NCBI RefSeq assembly: GCF_027887165.1
Contig: NC_077227.1
Location: 444,585,895-444,649,894 of the forward strand
Source: Monodelphis domestica
Taxonomy: Eukaryota > Chordata > Mammalia > Didelphimorphia > Didelphidae
Reading direction: 5' to 3'
Length of the DNA stretch: 64,000 nt
The notes under the pieces are model-generated. The model did not search any database, was not told the origin of the DNA, and saw nothing but the letters and a program-made list of their open reading frames with translations. Positions within the stretch are counted from its first letter, which is position 1. Every line of letters begins with the position of its first letter. Below are positions 11,205 to 21,810 of the stretch, in pieces. A program made the translations under genes and the position numbers.

Positions 11205-11800
11205 CTAAGGGATGGAAGGGACCTCAGAGGGATTCTGGGACTACAAACAAACCCAGTCTGATCAGTGATGCTCTGTTTGGAAACTTGCATTGATGAAGAA
11301 CTAATTACCATCTCAGGTAACCAATTCCACTGTGGGACAGCTCTAGTTGGTAAGAGGTTTATCCTTATATTGAGGCAAAGTGTGCTTCTTTATAACTTCC
11401 TCCCTGACCCCCCAGTGATCCTAGCCTGCCCCCTGGGCTCAGGAAAAATAAGTCTAATGCTTCTTCCACATGACAGCCCTGCAGATATTTGAAGGGAAGC
11501 TATCACATTCCCCTCTAGTCTTTCTTCCTCCAGGCTGAACATCCATAATTCTTTCAATTGCTCCTCATATGGCAGGGTTTCCAGGCCTTTCACTTTCTTA
11601 GTCGTCCTTCTTGAGACACTCATGTGATTAACATTGCCCACCTTAAAATAGGGTGCCCCAAACTGAGTATAGCATTCCGATGTTGTCTGATCAGGAGAGA
11701 GTACCGTAGGACTCTCACCTTGTTCCTTTTGGACGTTTTGTTTCTATTAATACATCCTAAAATCTTAGTATTTTGGTTTTTTAATCTTATTGTTCAATCA
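11205..11800 (-). mobile_element. L3/CR1 LINE fragment, reverse
   Basis: The reverse strand encodes LETLPYEEQLKELWMFSLEE, matching the C-terminal region of CR1/L3 ORF2 (usual form: YEERLRELGLFSLEKRRLRG). On the + strand the typical reverse L3 words appear in order: CTTCTTCCACATGACAGCCC, TCCAGGCTGAACATCC, GCTCCTCATATGGCAGG. The copy resumes at about 12320 after nested insertions. Confidence 0.8.
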
Positions 11801-11900
11801 CCCAGCATTTAGTGAGTGCTTATTATGTGTGAGTCACAGTGCTAGGCACAGGGGATAAAATTACAAAAGAGAAGAATTTTCTGTGCTTACAAAGCATATA
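11801..11900 (-). mobile_element. L2 3'-end fragment, reverse
   Basis: Contains AGCATTTAGTGAGTGCTTAT and GTCACAGTGCTAGGCACAGG, the reverse complement of the L2 terminus. It lies between two parts of the L3 copy. Confidence 0.65.
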
Positions 11901-11959
11901 CTAATTATGATGCTAATATAATTATGTATATATGTATAATCACATATATAATGGAATTA

Positions 11960-12097
11960 TTATACTAATCATAACTTGCATGTATTCTGTGCTTGATGCA
12001 CATGAGTTCATTTGATCCTCAAGACAATCCTTTCAGATAGGTGCTATTTTTAGTCCTATTTTACAAATAGAAAGCCTAGGGTCAAAGAAATTTAGAA
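11960..12097 (-). mobile_element. MIR, reverse, left part
   Basis: Contains TTCATTTGATCCTCAAGACA and GATAGGTGCTATTTTTAGTC, then AAAGCCTAGGGTCAAAG. Interrupted by SINE-A; a short remainder follows at 12272-12320. Confidence 0.65.
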
Positions 12098-12271
12098 GGA
12101 GCATCTAGAGAGCACAGTGGATAGAGTGCCAAGTGGGAATTTGGGAGATCCTGGGTTCAAATATGACCACAGATACTTCTAAGCTCTATGACCCTGGACA
12201 AATCATTTAACCCTGATTGGCTAGCTGTTGCTATACTAAGATAGAAGGTAAAGATTAAAAAAAAAAAGTTA
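12098..12271 (+). mobile_element. SINE-A, forward, with A-tail
   Basis: Starts GGAGCATCTAGAGAGCACAG and ends AAGATAGAAGGTAAAGATT followed by a run of A. Inserted into a reverse MIR. Confidence 0.75.
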
Positions 12272-12319
12272 AGTAATATGCTCTCATTCCAATAGCTAGT
12301 AAAGTATTGATTGAATCAC

Positions 12320-12540
12320 CTTGAGCTTGCAAAGTTATGCTTTTTTAGTGCTTGACATAAACTAACACCGCCAGGTCTTTTTATATGCAGACTATCTAGT
12401 TGTGCCTTCCTTATTCTGTAAATCTATAACTCATTTTCCATACCCAATTCATTCCTATTGAATTTAATCTTATTAGATTTCATGCATTGTTAGAGCCTGT
12501 TTTGACGTTTTCTCATCTCTATATCATTGCCCTTCTTTGT
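12320..12540 (-). mobile_element. L3/CR1 LINE, reverse, continuation
   Basis: Contains CGCCAGGTCTTTTTATATGC and TTTAATCTTATTAGATTTCA, which lie further along the same reverse L3 consensus. Order and strand agree with 11205-11800 being the same copy split by L2, MIR and SINE-A sequence. Confidence 0.7.
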
Positions 12541-12544
12541 AGGT

Positions 12545-12812
12545 TGTTATTGTTGTTTCAGTCATTTCAGTCATATCCAAATCTTGGTGACTCCATTTGG
12601 AGTTTTGTTGGCACAAATAATGGAGTGGTTTGCCATTTCCTCCTCCAGTTCATTTTACTGATGAGGAAATTGAGGCAAATCAGCTTAAATGATTTGCCCA
12701 GGGTCGGTCACACAACTAATAAGTGTCTGAGCCCATATTTGAACTCAGGAAGATGAGTTCTCCTGACTACAAAGCCCAACTCTCTCTCCATTGTGCCACA
12801 TAGCTGCCCTGT
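12545..12812 (-). mobile_element. SINE-B, reverse
   Basis: Contains GTTATTGTTGTTTCAGTCAT, GTGACTCCATTTGGAGTTTT, GTGGTTTGCCATTTCCTCC and ACATAGCTGCCC at the right (5') end. Full length. Confidence 0.9.
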
Positions 12813-13110
12813 ACACAACCTTTTGAAATATAGAGTTCAAATCCCACCTCCTTCTTGAGGCTTTCTGGGATTAAACATAGACTGTCTATACAATCCTTAA
12901 TCACTCCTCCCTTTTGGCACAATGACCTTTTGCTGTGTTTGCTTCCCCACACCCCCATTCCCAAGCAAAGTTCATGTTTGTTTATATCCTGTTGTCTTGT
13001 TCCTTTCAAGCTCCCTGAGGACAGGCATGAGTCAATACTCCTTGTTCCAAGAGTTGAGACCATTGATATAGATCTTTGGATTTTGTAGACACTTTTAATT
13101 GAGTGTTCAA
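12813..13110 (+). mobile_element. L2 3' region, forward, diverged
   Basis: Contains AAATCCCACCTCCTTCTTGA and TTTCAAGCTCCCTGAGGACA, the L2 3' order. Frames 12767-13063 (-) and 12855-13088 (+) read this. Confidence 0.5.
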
Positions 13111-13244
13111 TTGAAATATGTAGCTGTCTAAAATGACCTGCTTTAGAGTCCTGGGGAATCAGTTTCCTCTTTGTCTCAATCCTTCAGTTTGCTTGTTTGG
13201 GGCATGTGCCCAATATTATAATATCATAAAGATTCTTGGGTATA

Positions 13245-13370
13245 TTTTCTTATGCTTGAGACCTTGGATAATTCTCTTCCTGTCTTAGTTTGCTCATCTG
13301 TACAACGAAAGAGCTAGATTAGATCATTTTTAGGTTCCCTTCCAACTCTGACATATTATGATTCTCTAAA
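13245..13370 (+). mobile_element. MIR fragment, forward
   Basis: Contains TTAGTTTGCTCATCTGTACA and GAGCTAGATTAGATCATTTT, the MIR core and 3' part. Confidence 0.6.
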
Positions 13371-13830
13371 ATGCTCTCTAGGAGACTAAGAACTGAGAAA
13401 GGGCATATATCATTTCTCCCAGGGATAATCCCTGCCCCAAGGTATAGGTGATCAGGGCTCTGGGAGTATGTGGAATAAAATATCACAGTGGCATGTGATA
13501 CAATACAACAGAAACTCTAAGAGTAGTCGGAAAAATGTGTCAACATTGCTTTTGACAAGCTTTCAGTGTAGGGAATTAATAACAGCACTGACATCACAGC
13601 AGGAATTTTTTTAAGTCACTACCTCCTCTTGTTTTATTCCAAGCAGCAGGATCTTGGGAAAGGCCAATGTGACCGTGATTGTGGGCTCTGTTTTGTTCAA
13701 ATATCAGAAGGGGAGATGATTCCTTGGTAGGGTTTCTGGTTGTTATGGCATTAGAGGACCTAGGGTGGTGATTTGCAGGTCTGCTTTCACCTAAATGAAA
13801 TTAAATATTCACCTGTTTTTTTAATCCAAT
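13371..13830. other. Unique sequence, nothing recognised
   Basis: No repeat or coding signal. The stretch from 13560 to 13800 is low in repeats and might be constrained, but there is no direct evidence. Confidence 0.3.
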
Positions 13831-13849
13831 TATTTATTCTGAAACCTTC

Positions 13850-14060
13850 ATGGTGGACAAGAGATAAAGCAATATTGAGTGAAAGGTCCAAGTTCATGGC
13901 AAATTGATAAGTTGAAGAATATCCAGGGGAAGATAAGAATGGTAAAGGATTTTAAATCCATGCTACATCAAGACTATTTTAAAGAACTGGGGATTTTTAA
14001 GTTAGAGAAGAATAGACTTAAAGGGATAATATGAAAGCTATATTCAATTACTCATGTAGT
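13850..14060 (+). mobile_element. L3/CR1 fragment, forward
   Basis: Contains GAAGATAAGAATGGTAAAGG, AAAGAACTGGGGATTTTTAA and GTTAGAGAAGAATAGACTTA, the forward L3 order also seen at 39640-39740. Confidence 0.65.
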
Positions 14061-14199
14061 CATTGGTAGACCCATAACTTACTGTCACAGGTTGGGTTCC
14101 CTGTGGGATGATTATTTAGGTTTAAGGTACTCTGTGCTTCCCTCTTCCCCAAAATGTAGCTCACAAGTCACCATTTATGTGCTTACATAAGTTAGTCAG

Positions 14200-14530
14200 A
14201 GGATAAGTGGCTCAAATCAAAGACATTTACAGCAATAGCATAACAACAACAATATATAAACCTCATAAACCGAGGGTATCAAACTCTCACAAATACCCAC
14301 AATGGGAAGAATGCATGCTTATTGAGAAGACAAAAACAAAACAGCAAAAGCAAGTGCTGCCCTCTAGGAGTTCATGTTCTTTATTTTTTTTTTGGGGGGG
14401 ATATATAATGGATGCAGCTAAGTAAAGATAAGGTAATTTGAGAGTCGGAAGCACTAACTACTGATTAGATTAGGAAAGGCTTTATATAAATTGGTCCTAA
14501 CCTGAACTTTGAAGGAAGCTAAGACATAGA
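14200..14530 (-). mobile_element. L2-like repeat, reverse, diverged
   Basis: Contains CCCTCTAGGAGTTCATGTTC, TAGGAAAGGCTTTATATAAA and CTGAACTTTGAAGGAAGC, matching the reverse L2-type repeat. A run of T and G at 14383-14399 interrupts it. Confidence 0.55.
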
Positions 14531-14534
14531 GATG

Positions 14535-14728
14535 ACATATTAAACTGAAAGAAACCTCAGGGGTCATCTGGTCCAACTCTGTTGTTTTATAGATAAAGAA
14601 ACTAAGGACCAGAGAAATTCAGTAATTTCCCCCTATGTACCACAGGCAGCAAATGCCAGAGGGAAGATTCAAACCTGGGTTCTCTAACTCCAGAGTCTGG
14701 CTCTTTCTATTACATTCCATTAACCGTT
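14535..14728 (-). mobile_element. MIR, reverse
   Basis: Contains GTCATCTGGTCCAACTCTG, AAGAAACTAAGGACCAGAGA and TCAAACCTGGGTTCTC. Confidence 0.7.
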
Positions 14729-15140
14729 CAGGTCTAAGGTGTAGAAGTGAGGAAACAGTGCAGGCTTGGCATGGGGGATAGTCCATGAAATGGCTTGGAA
14801 ATGGGGGATCGTTTGGGGAACAACTAGTAGCCCAATTTGTCTGAAATGCAGAACACAAGGAGGAGTTAAGTGAAGTATGTGTAAAGATTATTTGGAACCA
14901 GGTTATAGAGAGGTTTGGATGCCATATTGAAGAATTTGTGCCTTATCCTAGAGGAAGACTGATGAGAAAGAGAGAAAGCCAGAGAGAAGCAGAGACAGAC
15001 AGAGAGAGAAGGGTAGCAACAGATAGAAAGACAGAGATAGAGGGAAATAGATGTGGAGATAGAGAGAGCATTTACTTTGTGGCAGCAAAGAGCTAGGTTT
15101 ACAAATACAAGTCCCCAAAAAAGGGATTCACTGCCCTTAA
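14729..15140 (-). mobile_element. L2-like repeat, reverse, with purine tract
   Basis: Contains GGCTTGGCATGGGGGATAGT and GGTTATAGAGAGGTTTGGAT, recurring words of the reverse L2-type repeat. An imperfect AGAGA tract occupies 14965-15070. A second L2 terminus copy begins near 15070 with GCATTTACTTTGTGG. Confidence 0.5.
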
Positions 15141-15397
15141 GCTAAGTGATTCAGTGGATGGAGTGCCAGGCTTGAAGTCAGGAAGGCTCATCTTCCTGTG
15201 CTCTAATCTGGCCTCAGACACTTCCTTATTAGTGGTGTGATCCCGGGTGAATCTCTTAACCTGTTTGCCTCAGTTCCTTATCCATCAGATGAAGTAGAGA
15301 AGGAATTGTCAAACTGCTCCAGTATCTTTGCCAAACAAACTCCAAATGGCATCACAAAGAATCAGACACAATTGTACCTACTGAACAACAACAAGCT
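15141..15397 (+). mobile_element. SINE-B, forward
   Basis: Contains AGTGATTCAGTGGATGGAGT, GTTTGCCTCAGTTCCTTATC and ATGGCATCACAAAGAATCAG, ending CTGAACAACAACAAGC. The flanks both read CCTTAAG-like text (about 15137 and 15401), consistent with a target duplication inside an L2-like copy. Confidence 0.85.
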
Positions 15398-16130
15398 TGT
15401 CCTTAAGAAGCTTCGATTCTAATGGGGGAACTGTCTTAAAAAAAGATAAAAAAAGGGAGGTTTTTGTACCTCAAGGTCAGCTTGGACTTTCGGTATGGAG
15501 AGGGGGAAAGAGAGGAGAACTCCCTTCTCAAAGTGGGGTTCAGGGGAGACAGCAGATATAACAGGTTGGCTCAGAGAGAGGAGAGGGGGATTGAAGATTT
15601 TCCCCCTTTTGCCTTCCCTCCTTAGCTAAAGCTGCTCTCTCCAATTCGCTCTTGTCTCTCTTGTCCCCCCTCCATTACTCAAGACCAAAAGGTCTCCCCT
15701 TGATCTCACTCACTCTTAGCTTGGGGAACAGATAACTTTTAATGTTAACAACATTGAAAAGGGAGCTGAAAAGCAAAGGGTAGGTGTGGGAGAAGGTATC
15801 CTTGAGGGAGAAAGGTGGAAAAGTAGTTCAGAGTCAGGAGCTGAGTCACCTTAGAAGCGAGCGGGCCTGGCATGGGTGCTTCTTCAAATAAGAATTAGTC
15901 AATTGGCGGAAGCAGCAGCAGGGGTGATGGCAACCCTTGAAAAAGAAAGCTGCTGGAGTGGAGATGGGGAAAGGGTCTAGAGAACCGTGGGACTGAGCGT
16001 TGTTAAGAGCTGGGTTACATTGAAGCTTTTTGACTGGGAGAGAGACATGATCAAATCTATTCCTTATGATAAAGCCTGGAAGCAGGGAGGACAGCCAGGA
16101 GGCTCCTGAAATCCTTCAGGTAAGTAGCAG
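15398..16130. mobile_element. Unclassified repeat-like segment with L2-like end
   Basis: Starts with AGCTTCGATTCTAATGGGG, the L2 terminus resumed after the SINE. A purine block then a pyrimidine block span 15490-15720 and fit no family I know. From about 16000 the L2-like words TTTTTGACTGGGAGAGAGAC and CAGCCAGGAGGCTCCTG return. The middle could be an LTR fragment. Confidence 0.35.
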
Positions 16131-16654
16131 TGATGCTACAGCCAAGATTCAAACCAGGGAAAACCCTAAGTAGGAGTCTTTGTTCATGGGGCAACACCTC
16201 AGACTGCTCTGTAGGGAAGTGACAGAAGAGCATCCTAATTTGGGTGGGAGGGTGGAATTGGGAGTGTGGGACATGAGGTCACCAGTGGTGGGGTGGGAAC
16301 AGGGCGCTTACTGTTTCCTGTCATCTGGCTGCTTCCTATTTTAGCTAATTATTCCTTTTACTAACTAGGTGCTAAGCTCTGTTGTGTCTACATGGTCAAA
16401 GGAAGGAAAGAAGGAAGGAAGAACAAAAGCTATTAATGTCCTCTGAGCTGGCCTCCCCCTTTCCCCTCCAGTTGCCTTGCCCTAGTTACTACTCTGGAAC
16501 CAGCAGGCCTTCTGACTCATCTCATGTTCATTGTACTATGTTATGCCACATCCCAGAAGCAGAGGCAGCTTTTGTCCTCAAGGAGCTTACATAGATGTAT
16601 CAAAGGCACAACAGCTACTATAAGGCATAGGTGCTCATTGATATTGTGCAAAAG
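16131..16654. other. Unique sequence, nothing recognised
   Basis: Includes a short GGAAGGAAAGAAGGAAGG tract at 16398-16420 and a small unremarkable frame at 16382-16594. Confidence 0.35.
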
Positions 16655-16775
16655 GTACTTGGGCAAATAATTTCTGCTTTCTTAGCCTCAGTTTCCTCAA
16701 ATGTAAAATGGGGGCAGGTTGCACAAGAATGGTTTTAAAGCCCAAATCCTTTGATCTTAAAAATTCCAAGTGCAG
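16655..16775 (+). mobile_element. MIR fragment, forward
   Basis: Contains TAGCCTCAGTTTCCTCAAAT and GTAAAATGGGGGCAGG, the MIR core. Confidence 0.65.
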
Positions 16776-16911
16776 TTTAGAGAAGAGTAGAAGGGGTCCA
16801 ATGGGTGAGAGGTGACTTTTAGGAGAGAGGGGTTTGGGAGGAGAAGCTTATGGCCTGGTGGAAGTGCAGATGGTAAGATTTGGGGCATGATATGCAAAAG
16901 AACAGAACTAT

Positions 16912-16995
16912 AAATGAGTGTTTGTATGTGTGTGGGGGCATATGTGTGTATGTGTATGTGCATGTGTGTGTATACATGTGCATGTGTTTGTAGAT
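16912..16995 (+). repeat. (TG)n-rich tract
   Basis: Imperfect TG repeat broken by GGGGGCATA and ATACATG. It makes long artefactual frames on both strands (16757-17338 - and 16914-17363 +). Confidence 0.9.
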
Positions 16996-17925
16996 ATATT
17001 TCAAGGAGGGGGAAGAAAAGGAGAATGATAAGGAGGAGAAGGACAGCTCTGTGTGACTCCCTTCTGCTTGAGCATTTTGCTGGTTTGATGGGAGTTCCCC
17101 AAGGCTTATTTATTGAAACCATGAGGTTGGGTGGGAGGTGGCTCCTTGAGGAAGAAGGGTGGCTGCCATTTCCAGGTGGCCCCGGGACAGGAAAATCATC
17201 AGTGGTGGGCCTACAGCACCTGTCATCACAGCCTCCCCCTCTTTCCTCCTTCCCCCACCTTCCCAGCCAAGCCTGCCTGTGTGATTGGCCTCCACTAAAG
17301 GACTTGACATTTATCCAAAGCAGACTTGAGATTTCCAATTTCGGGCTCCTGGAAACTCTTTAATACACACAGAAAACATGCAGGAAATCTTCTACAAATA
17401 TACTGCCAAGGTGTATTTCTGCCCTCATTTGAACAGTCAACTGTTATTTATAGGACACTTGAGGTACTTTTCTAAGCACTCTCTCCCTCAGCTCCCCTCT
17501 GTCCTAGTCTCTGTCTCTGGTTGAGTCTCTGCAGGATGATTGGATTGACCCATGCTGATGGGTGACTAAGTTTAAACTCAACTGTGACATTACATCTAGC
17601 TGACCCCAGACCAGGCTTCACAACCCATCCAGCCATCCACCAGGAAACTACGGCTCATCCCGGCATCTATTCTCTGCCATAAGCCTACCCTAGGCTCTTC
17701 CTGCTCCCCTGCCTTGCCACCGCTAGCTCTGGGAACAATAATCAAATCAATGCAGCCACTGCTGCTGGACAGGGTGTGACGACCGTATTGTCTAACATTT
17801 CTATTCACAATCCCTACCAAACTCCCTTCCCGGCCATCAATTCCTCATGACCTCACAAGGCCAGTGAGAGGATCAAATTAGATAAAAGACATGAAAGTGC
17901 CTTGATGTCTTTGTTGCCTGTAAAT
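16996..17925. other. Unique sequence, no gene supported
   Basis: GC-richer stretch, especially 17100-17300. The + frame contains a P-loop-like GPGTGKSS by chance: its N-terminal half is a translated TG microsatellite and nothing else fits a nucleotide-binding fold. Confidence 0.4.
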
Positions 17926-17929
17926 GGCA

Positions 17930-18100
17930 TTTTTGTAACTTCAGAGCTAGCAGGTGCCTTGGGGGTTCTCTAGGCCAACCCCACAGTTTTATCTCAGGCT
18001 TAGAGACAAGGGAAGGGGCTTGTTCAACACTGCACACAGAGCTGGCACTGGGGTTTCTGTCTCCAAGTCTAAGGCTCTTTCCCTCTGCCACACTGCAATG
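17930..18100 (-). mobile_element. MIR, reverse
   Basis: Contains GCTTAGAGACAAGGGAAGGG and GCACACAGAGCTGGCA, then TCTAAGGCTCTTTCCCTC. Confidence 0.6.
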
Positions 18101-18164
18101 TAAGAGGATATTGTATTTTCCCCCTGAAGACCTTGCTGATCACTTACTGGGGTTTTTGTTTTTG

Positions 18165-18420
18165 AGCATAATGATGAACGTTTTGGATAGCATCTAACTA
18201 AAAGGGACCCTGAGAGGTCACCCTATTCCTCTGCTGCCAAGCAGGACTGCATTTAATTCATATCAAGCAACCGGTTTTCTGACCTTTTCCCTGCACAAAC
18301 CTCTTTGGCAAAGGGTTCTAGTGTCTCATAATTTGAATAATTGGGAAGTTTCTTCTAGTATCATTCCAGCTATGGTCCTTTCCCTCCCCAGCCCCACTCC
18401 CCTCTCCTTAGTGGAAATGG
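18165..18420 (-). mobile_element. L3/CR1 3' fragment, reverse, diverged
   Basis: Contains AAAGGGACCCTGAGAGGTCA followed by an L3-like series ending GGCAAAGGGTTCTAGTGTCT. Weak call, made by comparison with 11205 and 63535. Confidence 0.45.
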
Positions 18421-18985
18421 AGCCCAGCCACTCACCACCAACCTGTATCCTAGCATGAGCTGGAACAGGAATAAAAAGGAACAAAAATAGCTTTTAGTCA
18501 GTAGAGTGCTGCTGAACCGCTTACAGCCAGTTTGAAGTGTTTGCCCAGAGCAATCTCTGCATTTGAGTCTCCAGCAGTGATTTGGAGACCTGAGTTGATA
18601 CAGCTTCTCACATTAGCTTCCCCTTTATCCCATGTCACCAGGGGCAGGAATCGAGACCAACACAGACATATATTTGAAGGTTCAGAGGCTCTCTCTGGGA
18701 CCTCAATGGACATTAAAAGACTTTGGGGGAATTCATCATGCCTCCTTCAACTGTTGAAAAACATCCCTGAGAGGGACTGCTTCCTGGGTAACAGAATGTA
18801 GATGTCTGAATGGTAATAAAGCTCGTCTTATGCCTATTTCGTTGACACAGTTGAGTCTCAACAGGACCTAAGATGGGGCTCATTTGCCATGAAATGGTGA
18901 AAAGAAAGGGGATAGCTGTGGATCTGTAATACTGTGCCAGAAACTCCCAGAATATTGGATTTGGCAAAGAGGTTTTAATGATTTA
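18421..18985. other. Unique sequence, nothing recognised
   Basis: No repeat family or exon signature. Short overlapping frames (18498-18713 -, 18532-18801 +, 18713-18967 -) have no family resemblance. Confidence 0.35.
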
Positions 18986-19075
18986 ATTCAATAATAAACT
19001 TCTTTGCCTCAAGTATCACGTATAAGGTTCCCATATACATGAAATTATCTTCTTTTTGAAACAGAAAAATAATGT
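18986..19075 (+). mobile_element. Short L1 3' fragment
   Basis: Contains a 27-base stretch (19024-19050) identical to 21104-21130 inside the clearer L1 copy downstream. It is followed by TCTTTTTGAAACAGAAAA, which resembles the next part of the L1 consensus. Confidence 0.4.
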
Positions 19076-19155
19076 GGGGGCATGGGAAGAGCATTTGAAC
19101 TGGAGCAAAAAGGCCCGGGTTCAAATATAGTCTCCATTACATAAGACCCTCTGTT

Positions 19156-19400
19156 TAGGGCAGTGAGGTGAGACAGTGGATGGAGTGCTAGCCTTGGAGG
19201 CAGAATGATTCATTTTCCTGAGTTCAAATCAGTCATTTACTCACTATGTGACCCTCGGGTAGTCACCCAACCTGGTTTGCCTCACTTTCCTCATCTGTAA
19301 CATGAGGGAAATGGCAAAAAGCACTATAGTATCTTTACCAAGAAAACCTCAAAAGGGGCCACAAAAAGTTGGATATGACTGAAATGCTTGAACAACAGAC
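19156..19400 (+). mobile_element. SINE-B, forward
   Basis: Contains GGGCAGTGAGGTGAGACAGT, GTTTGCCTCACTTTCCTCAT, AGTATCTTTACCAAGAAAAC and TTGGATATGACTGAAATGCT, ending TGAACAACAG. Confidence 0.9.
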
Positions 19401-20159
19401 TTGAGACTTCTGGTTTGGGGCTCTTAGAAACTGTAACAGAAAACATATGGGAAATTTCAAAAAATAGAAGAACAAGATGTCTTTCTCTCATGTTGTTCAT
19501 ATAGCAATGAAGGACCTTCCCTAAATGTTCTCTGTCCCTGCTGCCTTTGAACTTTAGCAATGTCTACATTTGTAAGGTGAGAGAGATGTTGAGCACCCAG
19601 TAAGTATTTATAAATGTTTGTTGGCTAACCGACTGGATCTCTTTTAGCTATAAGTCCTGTGATGCTATGATATTGAGGTTGGTTAGGCATTTGATATAAA
19701 TGGGCTGGATCTAGATATTGAACTGATTGGTAGGGTATGGCCCTTTATCCCAACCTCCACAGCTGGGCATCTGTAGAGTCAAACCTTCAGACCAATCCCA
19801 GGTGATACCAGTCTTTAGAGGAACCTGGCTAGGAACTGAGACTCCAAGAATTCTGATGCTATAGGGAGCCTTGTAGCTATTGGTCCATCTACCTTCCATC
19901 AGGTTTATGAGTGTCTAAAACATCCCAGTTTGATACATTTTTTCTCTTCTTGTAGAGTTACAGGAATGGAAACCACAACTGTCCTTGCTGGTTAATTTTT
20001 GGCCTGATTTTGGACCTTTCACAGTTTGCGTGAGAGACAAAATGGAAGACCATTTGGCCTTTCCATCTATCCTGAGGCAATGCCCTCCATATTTCTGAAG
20101 AATTACCATCTAATTTGCCAATGAATCCTAGGGGCCAATAGTCCTTTCCCTCTGCCCTA
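19401..20159. other. Unique sequence, nothing recognised
   Basis: Small frames only (19711-19899, 19915-20109 and 19958-20260 on the reverse strand). No domain resemblance. Confidence 0.35.
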
Positions 20160-20300
20160 CAGCTAATGTTTCCTATGTGTGTCATCTCTAAAATAATATG
20201 TGAGCTCCTCTGGACTAGGGACTGCCTTGCTTTTCTGTTTGTATTCCCAGTGATTAGCATGGCACATAATAAGTGCTTAACAAATATATTTTAAAATTAA
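20160..20300 (+). mobile_element. L2 3' end, forward
   Basis: Contains TGTGAGCTCCTCTGGACTAG, TTGTATTCCCAGTGATTAGC and CATAATAAGTGCTTAACAAA. Confidence 0.8.
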
Positions 20301-20309
20301 TAAATAACA

Positions 20310-20555
20310 CTATTCAAAGAGCTCTGGATTTGGAGTCTAAAGACCTGGGGTTGAGTCCCAGATTTGTCACATACTTGTTGTGTAACTCTGAACAAGTCCC
20401 TTAGCTTCTCTAAGTTTCAGTTTCCTCATCTGTAAAATGGGGATAATAATACCTAACTTACCTCTCTTACAGAGCTGTTGTGAAGATCGAATGAAATGAT
20501 GTGTGAAAGTACTTTGGAAACTTGAAAGTTTTATATAAATGTCAGCTATTATACT
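20310..20555 (+). mobile_element. MIR/THER1 SINE, near full length
   Basis: Contains GCTCTGGATTTGGAGTCTAA, CTCATCTGTAAAATGGGGAT, GAGCTGTTGTGAAGATCGAA and TATATAAATGTCAGCTATTA in the right order. Confidence 0.9.
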
Positions 20556-20739
20556 TCAATGGATCTTTGATCTCCTTGATGTGGTTATTCTTTCAACTGA
20601 TACATCTCTGGTCACTTTGGCAAATGCCAAGTAAAGGGCTGTAGCAATTTCTAAGTCAATTCGGGTCTCCAGCCTAACTTCTATCTAAATGATCCATGCA
20701 ATTGTAACTATGTGCCTGATTGTAGTTGAATTGGAAGAT

Positions 20740-21520
20740 ATTAGACTAGGGGGATGAGCAAATAGTTTTCAAAAGAAGAATTGTAAACTGTTATCCATTT
20801 TATGCAAATTATTAACAACCATATGAAAGATTGCTCCAAATTGCTAATAAGAGAAACACAAATTGAAACAGTCCTGAGGTTTTTGTGTCATAGCAAGTAA
20901 ATTAGAGAGGATGATAAAGTTTGGGAAGAGTATATGTGGGAAGAGAGACAGTCACACTAATACACCATTGATGGAACTATAAATTGGTCCAATCATTATG
21001 AAAAGCAATTTGGAATTATGCTAAGACAATGATTAAAATGCTTGGAACTTTTGATGTAGACATCCTACTGCTAGACATAAACCCCAAGGAAGTCAAATAT
21101 AGAAAGGTTCCCATATACATGAAATTATCTATAGCAGCTGGAAACAAAGTAGATACCCATTGATTAGGGTGTGATTAAATAAATTGTGGTGCATGAACAT
21201 AATAGAATATTACTGTGCAATGGGAAATGATAAATACAAAGAATAAGGAGACATAGGAGGCCTCATATGAAAGGGAATTAAGCAGAACTAAGAAAACAAT
21301 GACTTCAGTGGCAGAAGTGGAAGGAAACAGCAACAGTAAGAATCAGAACCAAATGCTTCGTAATTATAAACAGCCAAGCTTGGTCTCAAAGAAGAGATAT
21401 AAGAATTCATTTGCTTTCTATCTTTGTAACAGTGGGATTGGGGGGAAGGACTAAGATTTAATCAATGTAGTGATTGATTTTGCTTAATTTTTGAAAAACT
21501 TTTTTTGTTATAAGAATGGC
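20740..21520 (+). mobile_element. L1 3' end, forward
   Basis: Covers the L1 ORF2 C-terminal coding region and start of the 3' UTR: CAAATTGCTAATAAGAGAAA, TGGTCCAATCATTATGAAAA, TATCTATAGCAGCTGG, AAATTGTGGTGCATGAACAT and AATATTACTGTGCAATG. This is the same series as the other L1 ends in this window (57310 on + and the reverse copy at 56515). Full of stops, 5'-truncated. Confidence 0.85.
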
Positions 21521-21604
21521 TTTTAGGGGCAGGGATTTTATTTGGGAAATGGTGATGTGAAATTTAGAGATCTCCATTAAAAAATGAAGTCTGAAACATA
21601 AGAA

Positions 21605-21810
21605 CATCACAGGATATTGGAGATGGATGGCACCTTGGAGATCCTCAGTTCCCTCATGTCATAGATAAAGAAACTGAGGCCTCTTGAGGGAAAGAAATTT
21701 GCCCAAGGTTGCATAGCTAATCTGTGCCAGAGCAAAGATTTGAACCCTAGGAGTCTCCAGACTTCATGCCATTTTTTCTTTTCACTATAGCATGCTGTCT
21801 CCTAATGGAA
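21605..21810 (-). mobile_element. MIR, reverse
   Basis: Contains GATAAAGAAACTGAGGCCTC, TTGCCCAAGGTTGCATAGC and AGATTTGAACCCTAGGAGTC. Confidence 0.85.

Noticed and set aside
16914..17363. Open frame with a P-loop-like GPGTGKSS, possible ATPase
   Set aside because: Its first 30 residues are a translated TG microsatellite, there is no Walker B or other conserved motif, and an antisense frame of 193 codons overlaps it. The match is by chance in a GC-richer patch.
20740..21520. Possible protein-coding gene remnant
   Set aside because: The sequence matches the same L1 3' series found at 56515 and 57310; it is a LINE fragment.
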